From: an uncultured Thermomicrobiaceae bacterium | GTDB lineage: Bacteria; Chloroflexota; Chloroflexia; Thermomicrobiales; Thermomicrobiaceae | Length of the DNA: 64,000 nucleotides | NCBI GenBank assembly: GCA_938082375.1 | Contig: CALKCJ010000016.1 | Coordinates: 44,151-108,150 of the forward strand | Direction: 5' to 3' | Part shown: positions 44,071 to 52,050 of the stretch, in pieces | Layout: the number at the start of each line of letters is the position of its first letter | Numbering within the stretch: position 1 is the first letter of the stretch | Notes under the pieces: model-generated | The model's input: the letters and a program-made list of their open reading frames with translations, nothing else | Databases searched by the model: none | What the model was told of the DNA's origin: nothing | Position numbers and translations under genes: made by a program

Positions 44071-45789
44071 CTACGACGCGGCGGCCGCGTCCTCTCCGAG
44101 GATCACGACGATGTCGTAGCCACCACCTGAGGCGGGGTCGCCAGCGATGGCCGCCGAGGGCGGCAGGCCAAGCACGGTCGCGACCTGTACCGCCAGGGCG
44201 GGGTTGCCGGAGTAGTCGATGACCAGCGACGTGGGATAGTGGCCAGCGTCCGGGGCCTGGGCGTAGGTCACGTTGGTGAAGCCGTTAGCCTGTAAGGTCG
44301 CGGCGGCCTGCGCAGCCAGCCCGTCGGTGAAGGTGCCGTTCTGAACCAGGATCGCTGGATTGGCCACGGGCGTATTCGACCCCTCGGTCGGCACGGCGCT
44401 CGGAGTCGCTGTCGCCGCGGGGGGCGTCGCCTTCTCGGGGGCCGGAGTGGGGGTGACGTGCACGGTCGGTGTGGGCTCCTCGGCCGCCGGAGTAGCTTCC
44501 GGCGTCGGCGGTGGCTCGTCCGGCGAGACGGTCGGCTCGAACGCCGGAGCTTGCTGTGGAACCTGGACAGCGCGTGCGCGTACCTGGGGAACCGGCTGGC
44601 CCTCGCGCGGCGGCATCATCTCGTTCAGTACGTGCTGGATAGCGGCCCAATCCGGGATCAAGTAGTAGGGCTGCCCTGGCTCCCAATACGAGTAGGTTGC
44701 GTTCAGCAAGCTATAGGTGCGGATCTTGCCCCGGTCGATCTCGGTACCCAACTTGGCCAGTGCCAGCACCTCGGTCGGGCTGAGGTCGGTGCGCACGGTG
44801 TCGGCGAGCTGGGCCAGGAGCTTATCCGCCCGGGCGATCAAGTTGAGCCGGATTCCCTGCTCGCGCAGGGCTTGCAAGACCTGTTGCTGGCGGGCGCCGC
44901 GGGCAAAGTCGTTGTCGTCGTGCCGGGTGCGGACGTAGCGCAGTGCGGTGCGGCCGTCCATGTGCTGGAGACCGGTGGGAAAGTAGATGCGGGTATAGTC
45001 ATAGCGCTCACCCGGGTACTCGTCGTCCTTGATCGGTGCTGGCACATCGACGGTCACGCCGCCGAGGGTATCGACGATCCGCACGAAGCCATCGAAGTCG
45101 ACCTCGGCGAAGTAGTGGATCGGGATGCCGAAGTTGTACTCGATGGTCGCGCGTACCAGCCCGGGGCCGGTGACTTCGGTCTGGGCGCCATACGAATAGG
45201 CCGCGTTGATCTTCGTGTCACCGTAGCCGGGAATGGTCACCAGCAGGTCGCGCGGAATCGAGAGCATCGCGACGTCGCGCGTGAGGGGATCGATCGTGAC
45301 GATGATGATGGTGTCGGAGCGGGGCACATCCTCCGACTCGCGCTTGTCCACGCCGAGCAGCAGGATGTTGATCCGATCCTTCTTCTCCCAATCCGGGAGC
45401 TGGACCGGCGGTTCCCCCGATCCTGGGGTCGTCAGCACGAGTTCTGGCGTGCCCTGTGGGTTGATCACGACGGTGGGCCGCGGGGCCGGCGTCACGAAGA
45501 TCTTCTCGTAGGCGTCGCGAGCAGCAAGGACGATGGGGATAAGGTAGACCAGCAGGCCAGCAACAAGTGTGAAGCTGACGAGGCCCAGCGCGACGCGCGC
45601 TCTGGAGCGACGGCCACGTCTTGCCCCCTTAGGCACGCCCGTGAGCGCCGCCGCGCTCCCCGAGGCCGGCCGCTCCACCTCGCCTGCAGGATGCCCCCGG
45701 CGACGTTGCCGTGCCTGGCGAATCTGCTCGGCCGTCAACCGAACCAGCGGGGCCGGTTCCGGCGGCGGATTCGCTGGCGTGCCCTCCAT
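44071..45789 (-). CDS. LytR-CpsA-Psr (LCP) family wall-polymer ligase
   Basis: A 572-residue membrane-anchored protein. A basic cytoplasmic tail precedes one helix (ALGLVSFTLVAGLLVYLIPI); outside is the LCP domain with INILLLGVDKRESEDVPRSD, the conserved SIPRDLLVTIPG and KINAAYSYG; then a long Pro/Thr/Glu linker and a C-terminal LytR_C domain (PAILVQNGTFTDGLAAQ). LCP proteins move polymers such as teichoic or arabinan-type glycans from lipid carriers to the wall. GGGGTGG precedes ATG 45789, where the N-terminal region starts; the frame is open further upstream. The dTDP-sugar gene rmlA at 39.8 kb may feed the same envelope. Confidence 0.88.
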   Translation of the reverse strand: MEGTPANPPPEPAPLVRLTAEQIRQARQRRRGHPAGEVERPASGSAAALTGVPKGARRGRRSRARVALGLVSFTLVAGLLVYLIPIVLAARDAYEKIFVTPAPRPTVVINPQGTPELVLTTPGSGEPPVQLPDWEKKDRINILLLGVDKRESEDVPRSDTIIIVTIDPLTRDVAMLSIPRDLLVTIPGYGDTKINAAYSYGAQTEVTGPGLVRATIEYNFGIPIHYFAEVDFDGFVRIVDTLGGVTVDVPAPIKDDEYPGERYDYTRIYFPTGLQHMDGRTALRYVRTRHDDNDFARGARQQQVLQALREQGIRLNLIARADKLLAQLADTVRTDLSPTEVLALAKLGTEIDRGKIRTYSLLNATYSYWEPGQPYYLIPDWAAIQHVLNEMMPPREGQPVPQVRARAVQVPQQAPAFEPTVSPDEPPPTPEATPAAEEPTPTVHVTPTPAPEKATPPAATATPSAVPTEGSNTPVANPAILVQNGTFTDGLAAQAAATLQANGFTNVTYAQAPDAGHYPTSLVIDYSGNPALAVQVATVLGLPPSAAIAGDPASGGGYDIVVILGEDAAAAS

Positions 45790-45810
45790 ACCACCCCTTC
45801 CCTTGCCTGG

Positions 45811-45824
45811 CCGGCACGTGCCGG
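45811..45824. promoter_or_regulatory. Perfect palindrome upstream of the LCP gene
   Basis: CCGGCACGTGCCGG is a 14-base perfect palindrome, between a possible minus-strand -10 (TATACT at 45844-45839) and the LCP start. It is a candidate operator. The -35 is not convincing. Confidence 0.35.
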
Positions 45825-45926
45825 CACGGCAGTTGTGGAGTATAGCAGCCGCCAGCGCGTGCGAGGGAAGGGGGCCGGCGCCAGCGCCCGCTGAACTTCG
45901 GCCCGTGCGGTGCGACTGCGTCAGGC

Positions 45927-45955
45927 TTGACGGTCTCACAGCCCCGGCGCATACT
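45927..45955 (+). promoter_or_regulatory. Promoter of dcd
   Basis: TTGACG (45927-45932) and CATACT (45950-45955) with a 17-base spacer lie about 70 bases before the dcd start. Confidence 0.5.
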
Positions 45956-46027
45956 CACGTACGTACAGTCAGTACGCGTCGGCATGCCGCGTCCCGGTCA
46001 TCCGGGCACCGGCGCCCTGGAGGTTCC

Positions 46028-46618
46028 ATGATCCTCTCCGATCGCGATATCGTTGCTGCCCTCAAGAGCGGGCGCATCAAGATCACGCCCGAGCCCGATC
46101 TGCAGACGCAGCTTGGCTCCTGCTCCATCGACCTGCGCCTCGGCAACACCTTCATGGTCTTCGAGCACTCGCGCTTCTCCTACATCGACCCTCGGCAGCC
46201 GCAGTCCATCGGCGAAGCGATGCGAACGATCGTCGTGCCCGAGGGCGAAGCCTTCATCATGCAGGCGGGAGACTTCGCCCTGGCCTCGACGCTCGAGTAC
46301 CTGGAGCTGGCGGACGACCTGGTAGGCCGGCTCGAGGGGCGCAGCAGCATCGCCCGGCTCGGGATTACTGTCCACAGCACGGCCGCCGTCTTCGAGCCCG
46401 GCTGGGCGGGCACGGCGACGATGGAGCTGTCCAATCTCGGCCGGATGGCTGTGGCGCTCTATCCCGGGATGCGCATCTGCTCCTTCACCTTCGAACAGCT
46501 CAGCTCGCCGGCGCTAGTGCCCTACAGCAAGAAGCGGGGTAACAAATACGCCGGCCAGCGGGATCCCAAGCCGAGCCGGCTGGCCGAGGAGCTAAGCCTC
46601 CTGGGCGGCGGGGAGTAA
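46028..46618 (+). CDS. dcd: dCTP deaminase
   Basis: A 196-residue trimeric enzyme that converts dCTP to dUTP, supplying dTMP synthesis. The family motif GRSSIARLGITVHSTAAVFEP gives the GRSSxxRxG phosphate loop, and GTATMELSN contains the catalytic glutamate. The start MILSDRDI is standard, with the promoter about 70 bases upstream. The last residues PSRLAEELSLLG are slightly longer than in minimal forms. It is transcribed alone. Confidence 0.93.
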   Translation: MILSDRDIVAALKSGRIKITPEPDLQTQLGSCSIDLRLGNTFMVFEHSRFSYIDPRQPQSIGEAMRTIVVPEGEAFIMQAGDFALASTLEYLELADDLVGRLEGRSSIARLGITVHSTAAVFEPGWAGTATMELSNLGRMAVALYPGMRICSFTFEQLSSPALVPYSKKRGNKYAGQRDPKPSRLAEELSLLGGGE

Positions 46619-46637
46619 GACGGCGTGGTCATCGGCA

Positions 46638-47318
46638 GAGGAGCGCTGCCGTTCTCTCCTCGTCGAGCGCTAGAGTGCTTCGTACCTCGGCTTCGTCCCG
46701 GAGCTGCCTGGCTGCCAGTTCGAGGCCACGGCCCTCAAGGCGCTCGTCGAGATCGCTCCTGAGATTGTCGCTGCACGCCTGGACTGGCTGTGCCGCCACG
46801 GTCTCCCGGCACCGGCGTGCGGGACAATCGAAGTCCAGGTGAGCGAGCTGCGAGAGGCACTGCTGGGAGGACGCGGCCCCTGCTTCGCGGCTGATCGCCT
46901 GGCTCCAAGCGCGCAGGCCATCGACGAGGCGCTCCGGGTTGGGGAGGCCGCGCGAGCCGCGCTGATCGAGTTGTACCGCCTGGCTCTCGCGGCCTGCCAG
47001 GCAGCGTCTGCGCCCCCGGCGGGCTGGTCTCCGAACGAGATCCTTCGCCACGTTGCTGAGCTCGACCTCTGGTACGCCTCGCGGCTCAGCAGGGATGGTC
47101 GCCTGGAGGTCGAGCTCCCAACCGATCCGGTCACGGCGGTGCTGGTGGCAGGCCACGCCTTCGCGTCGATCGTCCGGTTGATGCCGATCGAGCAGCGCGG
47201 GGCCGTCTTTGAGCCTGACGGCGAGGAGTAGACGCTCGCCAAGGCGCTGCGCCGTCGTACCGGCCACCTGCGCGAACACGCGCCCCAGCTCGCATTCTGG
47301 ATCGTCGAAGGCCGGTGA
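46638..47318 (+). pseudogene. Decayed DinB-like gene with HicB-like N terminus
   Basis: One frame from about 46674 reads YLGFVPELPGCQFEAT (HicB-like PELPGC turn), APEIVAARLDWLCRHGLPAP, then a DinB-like four-helix part: GEAARAALIELYRLAL, NEILRHVAELDLWYASRL and VFEPDGEE. A TAG at 47229-47231 interrupts it, and the frame then continues with TLAKALRRRTGHLREHAPQL to TGA 47318. The interrupted position probably held tryptophan (GEEW-TL), so one base change TGG to TAG explains it. A second TAG lies at 46671-46673, where the reading before and after also suggests small deletions (ECF text in a neighbouring frame). The 130-codon piece 46839-47231 alone lacks both ends, so I count it as a pseudogene. 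Confidence 0.6.
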
Positions 47319-47328
47319 TGGCCTCGCC

Positions 47329-47874
47329 TCAGCGAGTCTCCTCTTTGGCCGGGGTGGGCGTAACGCCGGCCTCGCGGTCTTCGAAGCGGGCCAGGATGAA
47401 GAGCAGCGACGATAGCCGGTTGAGGTACGGCAGAAGCTGGTCGTTGTGCACCTCGCCGTCGTGGTACAGCCTGGCGACCAGCCGCTCTGCCCGGCGGACG
47501 ACCGTGCGGGCCAGGTCGAGCGCCGCCCCCGGTACGCTGTCGCCGGGCAGGATGAAGTGCCGCCCCAACGGCACCTCGACCGTGAGCTGGTCGGTCTCGC
47601 GCTCGACGCGCTGCACGTGCTCGGCGGTGATGTGGTAGCGCTGCTGCTCCACACCTGGCGCGAAGGCGAGCTCTGCCATCATCACGTAGAGGTCGCGCTG
47701 CACCTGCACCAGGATCTGCTTGGTGCGCGGGCTGGCGGCGAGCGCGCGAGCCAGGCCGATGGCAGACGTGGCTTCGTCGAGCGTGCCGTACGTCTCCGGC
47801 CGAGGTGCGTATTTCGGAACCCGGCCGCCGAGCAGGTCGGTGTAGCCCTGATCTCCCTTGCGCGTGTAGAACAT
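47329..47874 (-). CDS. Cob(I)alamin adenosyltransferase, PduO type
   Basis: A 181-residue ATP:corrinoid adenosyltransferase. The N-terminal FYTRKGDQGYTDLLGG is the ATP-binding TRxGDxGxTxLxxG motif; RRAERLVARL and LNRLSSLLFILAR carry the cobalamin-side helices (RxxER, NRLSDxLFxxAR). It makes adenosylcobalamin, needed by the class II reductase NrdJ at 14-17 kb. The true start is ATG 47874; the frame is open about 530 bases further upstream on the opposite strand of the photolyase gene, which is a shadow. Confidence 0.92.
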   Translation of the reverse strand: MFYTRKGDQGYTDLLGGRVPKYAPRPETYGTLDEATSAIGLARALAASPRTKQILVQVQRDLYVMMAELAFAPGVEQQRYHITAEHVQRVERETDQLTVEVPLGRHFILPGDSVPGAALDLARTVVRRAERLVARLYHDGEVHNDQLLPYLNRLSSLLFILARFEDREAGVTPTPAKEETR

Positions 47875-48021
47875 AGCCGCTCGTCCTCCCGGCTCTCCAC
47901 CCTCGAGACCAGCTAGCTCGCTCGGCACACTGCCGTTAGGATACTGTTCAGGCGATCGCGAGCGCTGGTGCCATCGCGTACCGCGGTGGCGGCGCCGCGC
48001 GACACCCTCCGGGAGAAAGCT

Positions 48022-49482
48022 ATGGAGCCGCCGATTGCCCTCTGGTGGATCCGCCGCGATCTGCGCCTGCACGACAACCAGGCCCTCGCCGAGGCCATGC
48101 GCCTCGCTCGCACGGTGATCCCCATCTTCGTCCTCGACCCCCTGCTGCTTGCGTCTCCTGGTCAGAGCCAACGGCGAACCCAGTTCCTCCTTGCTTCCCT
48201 CGTGTGCCTCGACCGTGACCTGCGCGCGCGTGGATCCAGGCTGATCGTGCGATCTGGCGATCCGGTCGAGGTGCTTCCCCACCTGGCGAGCGAGGTCGGC
48301 GCGCGCTGGGTCGTCGCCGAAGCCGACTATTCCCCGTACGCGCTGCGTCGGGATAGGCGCGTAGCAGCACGGGTGAACCTGCGGCTCTGCCCTGGTCTGA
48401 CGATCCACGACCCGCGCGAGCTCCGCACATCGTCCGGTTTACCGTACACGGTCTTCACCGCGTTTGCCCGAAGGTGGTGGCAAGTCCCCGTGCCCCGGCC
48501 CGGCGCCCTGATGCCTCCTCCGCACCACCTGCTACCCATCAGCAATGACGTCTCTAGCGAATGGATCACTTGTGAGCTCGACGCTTTCCCGAGCGACGTT
48601 TTTCCACCGGGCGAAGCCGCTGCCCGCCTCAGACTGGACGCGTTCGTCTCCGGCGACGCTTCTCCGATTTTCCGCTATGCATCGGAGCGAAACCGCCTCG
48701 ATGGCAGTGGTACCTCCCGCCTCTCGCCATACCTGCGCTTCGGCATGGTGAGCGCTCGGGAAGCGTGGTGCCGTGCGGCACAGTCGCTCGAGGCTGCGCC
48801 GGATGAGTCGTCCCGGGCAGGTGTGCGCGCCTGGCTGAACGAGCTTATCTGGCGTGAATTCTCGATCAGTCTCTTGTACCACTTCCCCCAATTAGGCTCT
48901 GAGAGCCTGCGACCAGAGTACCGGCGCCTCGACTGGAACGACGACAGCGATAGCCTGGCTGCCTGGTATGAGGGAAAGACCGGGTATCCGGCAGTCGATG
49001 CCGCACTGCGTCAGCTCGCTACCGAGGGGTGGATCAGCAACCGCGCGCGGATGCTGGTCGCCTCCTTCCTGGTCAAAGACCTCTTGCTCGACTGGCGGCT
49101 CGGCGAGCGCTGGTTTTTCCGTCACCTGCTCGATGGCGATCCCGCCGCGAATAGCAGTGGGTGGCAATGGAGTGCGGGCACGGGGATTGATGCTGCCCCC
49201 TACTTCCGCATCTTCAACCCGACCACGCAGGGAGAGCGCTATGACCCAGATGGTCGCTGGATACGGAGATGGGTCCCGGAGCTGGCTCAGGTACCCGGCG
49301 AATTCCTTCACCGGCCGTGGACGATGCCGCGTGCCGTGCAGCTACGCTCCGGTTGCCGTATCGGACGCGATTACCCCTCTCCAATTGTCGACCACACAAT
49401 AGCGCGACAGCGCGTCATCGAGCGCTACCGTGCGGCACGGTCGGCCTCGACCGCTGGACATGAGCAAGCGCGGCGAACGTAG
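48022..49482 (+). CDS. phr: Deoxyribodipyrimidine photolyase (cryptochrome/photolyase family)
   Basis: A 486-residue FAD enzyme that repairs UV pyrimidine dimers with light. The N-terminal Rossmann-like antenna domain begins IALWWIRRDLRLHDNQAL. The FAD-binding half has the signature sequence ANSSGWQWSAGTGIDAAPYF, then RIFNPTTQGERYDPDG and the WIRRWVPEL end, as in CPD photolyases. The frame begins 54 bases earlier, but ATG 48022 with GGGAGAAAG is right. It is divergent from the adenosyltransferase gene. Confidence 0.93.
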   Translation: MEPPIALWWIRRDLRLHDNQALAEAMRLARTVIPIFVLDPLLLASPGQSQRRTQFLLASLVCLDRDLRARGSRLIVRSGDPVEVLPHLASEVGARWVVAEADYSPYALRRDRRVAARVNLRLCPGLTIHDPRELRTSSGLPYTVFTAFARRWWQVPVPRPGALMPPPHHLLPISNDVSSEWITCELDAFPSDVFPPGEAAARLRLDAFVSGDASPIFRYASERNRLDGSGTSRLSPYLRFGMVSAREAWCRAAQSLEAAPDESSRAGVRAWLNELIWREFSISLLYHFPQLGSESLRPEYRRLDWNDDSDSLAAWYEGKTGYPAVDAALRQLATEGWISNRARMLVASFLVKDLLLDWRLGERWFFRHLLDGDPAANSSGWQWSAGTGIDAAPYFRIFNPTTQGERYDPDGRWIRRWVPELAQVPGEFLHRPWTMPRAVQLRSGCRIGRDYPSPIVDHTIARQRVIERYRAARSASTAGHEQARRT

Positions 49483-49579
49483 ACCGGTCAGGCTGGCGCC
49501 AGTGCAGTAACCGCGAGGCACGCGCCACAGCGATCGCCATCGCGTGTCGCGTGGAGATTCGCATGCTGCGGCCGGGCCT

Positions 49580-49607
49580 TTGACGCCAACGCGGGCTGCG
49601 GTAAGGT
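49580..49607 (+). promoter_or_regulatory. Possible promoter of the aldolase gene
   Basis: TTGACG (49580-49585) and TAAGGT (49602-49607) with a 16-base spacer lie about 75 bases before ATG 49680. The match is only moderate. Confidence 0.3.
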
Positions 49608-49679
49608 ACGCACGACGAGCGCCCTCTCTCGACTGGGCGGCGCCGTGTTCTTCAGGGTCGAGTGTTCCTGGAGGGAAGC

Positions 49680-50465
49680 ATGCGCGCGAATACCGCCAAA
49701 CGGAAGATGCAGCAGGGAAAGCCCGCTTTTGGCTACTCGCTCCAGCTCGGCTCAGCGCTGGTCGGTGAAGCGCTGGCGAGCTGCGGCATCGATTTCATCC
49801 TAATCGATACTCAGCACGGTTCCTTCAGTCCGGAGTCGACCGTCCTCACGCTGATGGCGCTGACCCACGGCACCGCCGTGCCGATGGCCCGCGTCGCCCG
49901 CAACGACTACACCCTGATTGGCCGGTTGCTCGATGAGGGCGCACTCGGCATCGTGGTCCCGATGGTGCACACCCGCGAGGAAGCACAGGCCGCCGCCGAT
50001 GCCTGCCTGCTCCCGCCGCGGGGCCGCCGCTCCTGGGGCTGGGGGCGTGCCCGGGTCTACGGTAGCGACTATCCTGACCGGATCAACGATGAGCTGTTCG
50101 TCGCCGTCCAGATCGAGAGTATCCAGGCGGTGGAGAACGCGGAGGCAATCCTCTCGGTGCCAGGCATCGACGGCTGCTGGATCGGCCCGGCCGACCTGGC
50201 GCTCTCGCTCGGCATCGATCCGCGGCGCGCGGCTGAAGACGACCGCCACGCTCGGGCCATCGAGCGGGTCGTCGAAGCCTGCCACAATACCGGCAAGATC
50301 GCTGGCTTCGCCGCCTACAGCCCCGAAGATGCGCTGCGCCGAGCCGAGCAGGGCTTCCTCTTCCTGACCGCCGGGAGCGAGATCGGCTTCATGCTTAGCG
50401 GAGCCACCGCTGGCGTACGGACGCTCGGCCTGGAGGCGCAGGCTGCCCGCGGCTATGGTGAGTGA
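49680..50465 (+). CDS. HpcH/HpaI family class II aldolase
   Basis: A 261-residue metal-dependent pyruvate aldolase. The typical features are FILIDTQHGSFSPES, the R-x-x-x-N-D turn in MARVARNDY, GIVVPMVHTREEA and IGPADLALSLGI at the active site. Members cleave 4-hydroxy-2-keto acids such as 2-keto-3-deoxy sugar acids. It could take a product of the sugar pathway at the start of the window, but it is 45 kb away. The GGAGGGA site fits ATG 49680. Confidence 0.88.
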   Translation: MRANTAKRKMQQGKPAFGYSLQLGSALVGEALASCGIDFILIDTQHGSFSPESTVLTLMALTHGTAVPMARVARNDYTLIGRLLDEGALGIVVPMVHTREEAQAAADACLLPPRGRRSWGWGRARVYGSDYPDRINDELFVAVQIESIQAVENAEAILSVPGIDGCWIGPADLALSLGIDPRRAAEDDRHARAIERVVEACHNTGKIAGFAAYSPEDALRRAEQGFLFLTAGSEIGFMLSGATAGVRTLGLEAQAARGYGE

Positions 50466-50476
50466 CCAAATCCACC

Positions 50477-51670
50477 CTACCCTTGAGCGCTCCAGGCTGC
50501 CAGTTCCTGCTCCATCGCCTGGAAGTGCTCAGGTGCCGGCGGATACAGCCGGACGACGGGAGTCGGCTCGGCGAGGAACTCCCCCTCGACGTAGCCAGCC
50601 TCACCTGCTCCGGTGACGAACCAGCAGCGGCCACGCCCGCTGACCTCCGGCTCGGGGGCCGTCGCGCCCAGCGAGCGAGCGATAGCGCGGGCAGCCGCTT
50701 CGCCCTGCTGCTGGGCGAAGACGGCTGCCTTCGGCAGCAGTAGGCCGCTCGGCAGCTTCACGGCGGTCACGTCGCCCACCGCCCACACCGCCTCGACTGG
50801 CGTCCGCATCGTCGGCAGCTCGACCGGCACCCACCCCGCCTCGCCGACCAGGCCGGCCGCCTGCACGACGGCCGGTGGCCGGTGAGGCGGGATCACGACC
50901 AGCAGGTCGAACGGCTCGCGGGTGCCAGAGCTGAAGACGACCTCGCGGTGCGCTGGATCGACCGCACTCAACTTCTGGCCAACATGGAGGGCGACACCCC
51001 GCTCCGCCAGGAAAGCCGCGAGCTGCTGGCCCACCTCCGGACCAGCCACCGTCAGCGGCTGTGGCTCCGGTGTGAACAGGTCGACCCGCGACGAGTCGCT
51101 CAGCCCGTGATCGCGCAGGCACTCGGCGATCAGGAGCGCCCCTTCGTACGGGGCCGGCGGGCACTTGTAAGGAAGCTGGGCGACGACCACGAGGATCCGG
51201 CCCCCGGCGAAGCAGGTGAGGCGCTCGCGGAGCTGAAGCGCGCCGCCGAGCGTGTAGAAGTGCCCCGCGGCTCCAGCGCTGATCGCCTCTTCCAGACCGG
51301 GAACCAGCTCGGGCACGACCTCGGCGCCGAGCGCCACAACCAGCGCGTCGTAGGGAAGCTCGCCCCAGTTGGTATCGACACGTTGCCCGGCTGGATCGAG
51401 ACCGATGACCTCGGCCTGGAGAAACGAAACACCGTCTCGGAGAAGGCCAGCTAGGCGCACACTCACCTCGGCGCGGTTGCGCCAGCCGCGCATGACGAGC
51501 AGGAGCGAGATTCCCAAGCGTTGCTCATCGGCCCGATCGACCACCGTGATGGTGACCTCTCGCGGGAGGTAGCGGCGAAGGGCTCGCGCTGCCGCGAGCC
51601 CACCCGGCCCGGCACCCAGGATCACGACTCTCCGGTGCACCGCTCTCCCCCCGGACTCCGATTCGGCCAC
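50477..51670 (-). CDS. NAD(P)/FAD-dependent oxidoreductase, sulfide:quinone reductase-like
   Basis: A 397-residue disulfide reductase-fold flavoprotein. The first FAD motif is VVILGAGPGGLAAARAL; the second is WAVGDVTAVKLPSG with an ATG-like GD aspartate; PYKCPPAPYEG contains the conserved cysteine that in SQR and flavocytochrome c sulfide dehydrogenase binds persulfide. A second cysteine partner is less clear, so NDH-2-like or a FCSD-like role remain possible. The best start is GTG 51670 with GGAGGA; the frame is open 78 bases upstream. It is convergent with the aldolase. Confidence 0.8.
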   Translation of the reverse strand: MAESESGGRAVHRRVVILGAGPGGLAAARALRRYLPREVTITVVDRADEQRLGISLLLVMRGWRNRAEVSVRLAGLLRDGVSFLQAEVIGLDPAGQRVDTNWGELPYDALVVALGAEVVPELVPGLEEAISAGAAGHFYTLGGALQLRERLTCFAGGRILVVVAQLPYKCPPAPYEGALLIAECLRDHGLSDSSRVDLFTPEPQPLTVAGPEVGQQLAAFLAERGVALHVGQKLSAVDPAHREVVFSSGTREPFDLLVVIPPHRPPAVVQAAGLVGEAGWVPVELPTMRTPVEAVWAVGDVTAVKLPSGLLLPKAAVFAQQQGEAAARAIARSLGATAPEPEVSGRGRCWFVTGAGEAGYVEGEFLAEPTPVVRLYPPAPEHFQAMEQELAAWSAQG

Positions 51671-51741
51671 CGAGTCCTCCGCACCTCCGATTGTACCCGG
51701 CGCTGACGACGTGCGCACGCGGGCTACTCCACTACGACCGA

Positions 51742-51770
51742 TTGACATCCGAACCAGCGCCCACTACACT
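51742..51770 (+). promoter_or_regulatory. Strong promoter of the Nramp-type transporter gene
   Basis: TTGACA (51742-51747) and TACACT (51765-51770) with a 17-base spacer. The start point would be near 51777, leaving an unusually long leader of about 274 bases to GTG 52051. Nothing protein-like is seen in 51671-52050. Confidence 0.65.
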
Positions 51771-52050
51771 CATCACGTCCATTCGTACGAGCGCCCGGAG
51801 CAGCATCGGTCGGCACGAGAATGGCACCGCCTTGCTGCCAGGGGCCCGCAATTCATCTACGCCGGTGGAGCCAGCGTGTGGTCAGCCTGACCCACTCTCG
51901 ATCCCGGCTCTGTACGCTCAGCGCACCTCGCGGTCTCCTCCGTCTCTGGCCAGTCGAGCGCGACGCTCTCGCAGGCTCGATCGCCTTCCAGGAGGGATGG
52001 AGAGCGCGTCTTTGCCCTGGTGCATGGAGTGATGAGCGAGGAGGTGTGGT

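Noticed and set aside
46839..47231. An intact 130-residue protein
   Set aside because: The same frame carries recognisable domain text on both sides of its ends, so it is the middle piece of a broken DinB-like gene.
51818..51831. T-box-like word AGAATGGCACCGCC in the Nramp leader
   Set aside because: Only about 40 bases separate it from the predicted transcript start, far too short for a T-box, and no specifier stem or terminator pairing is visible.
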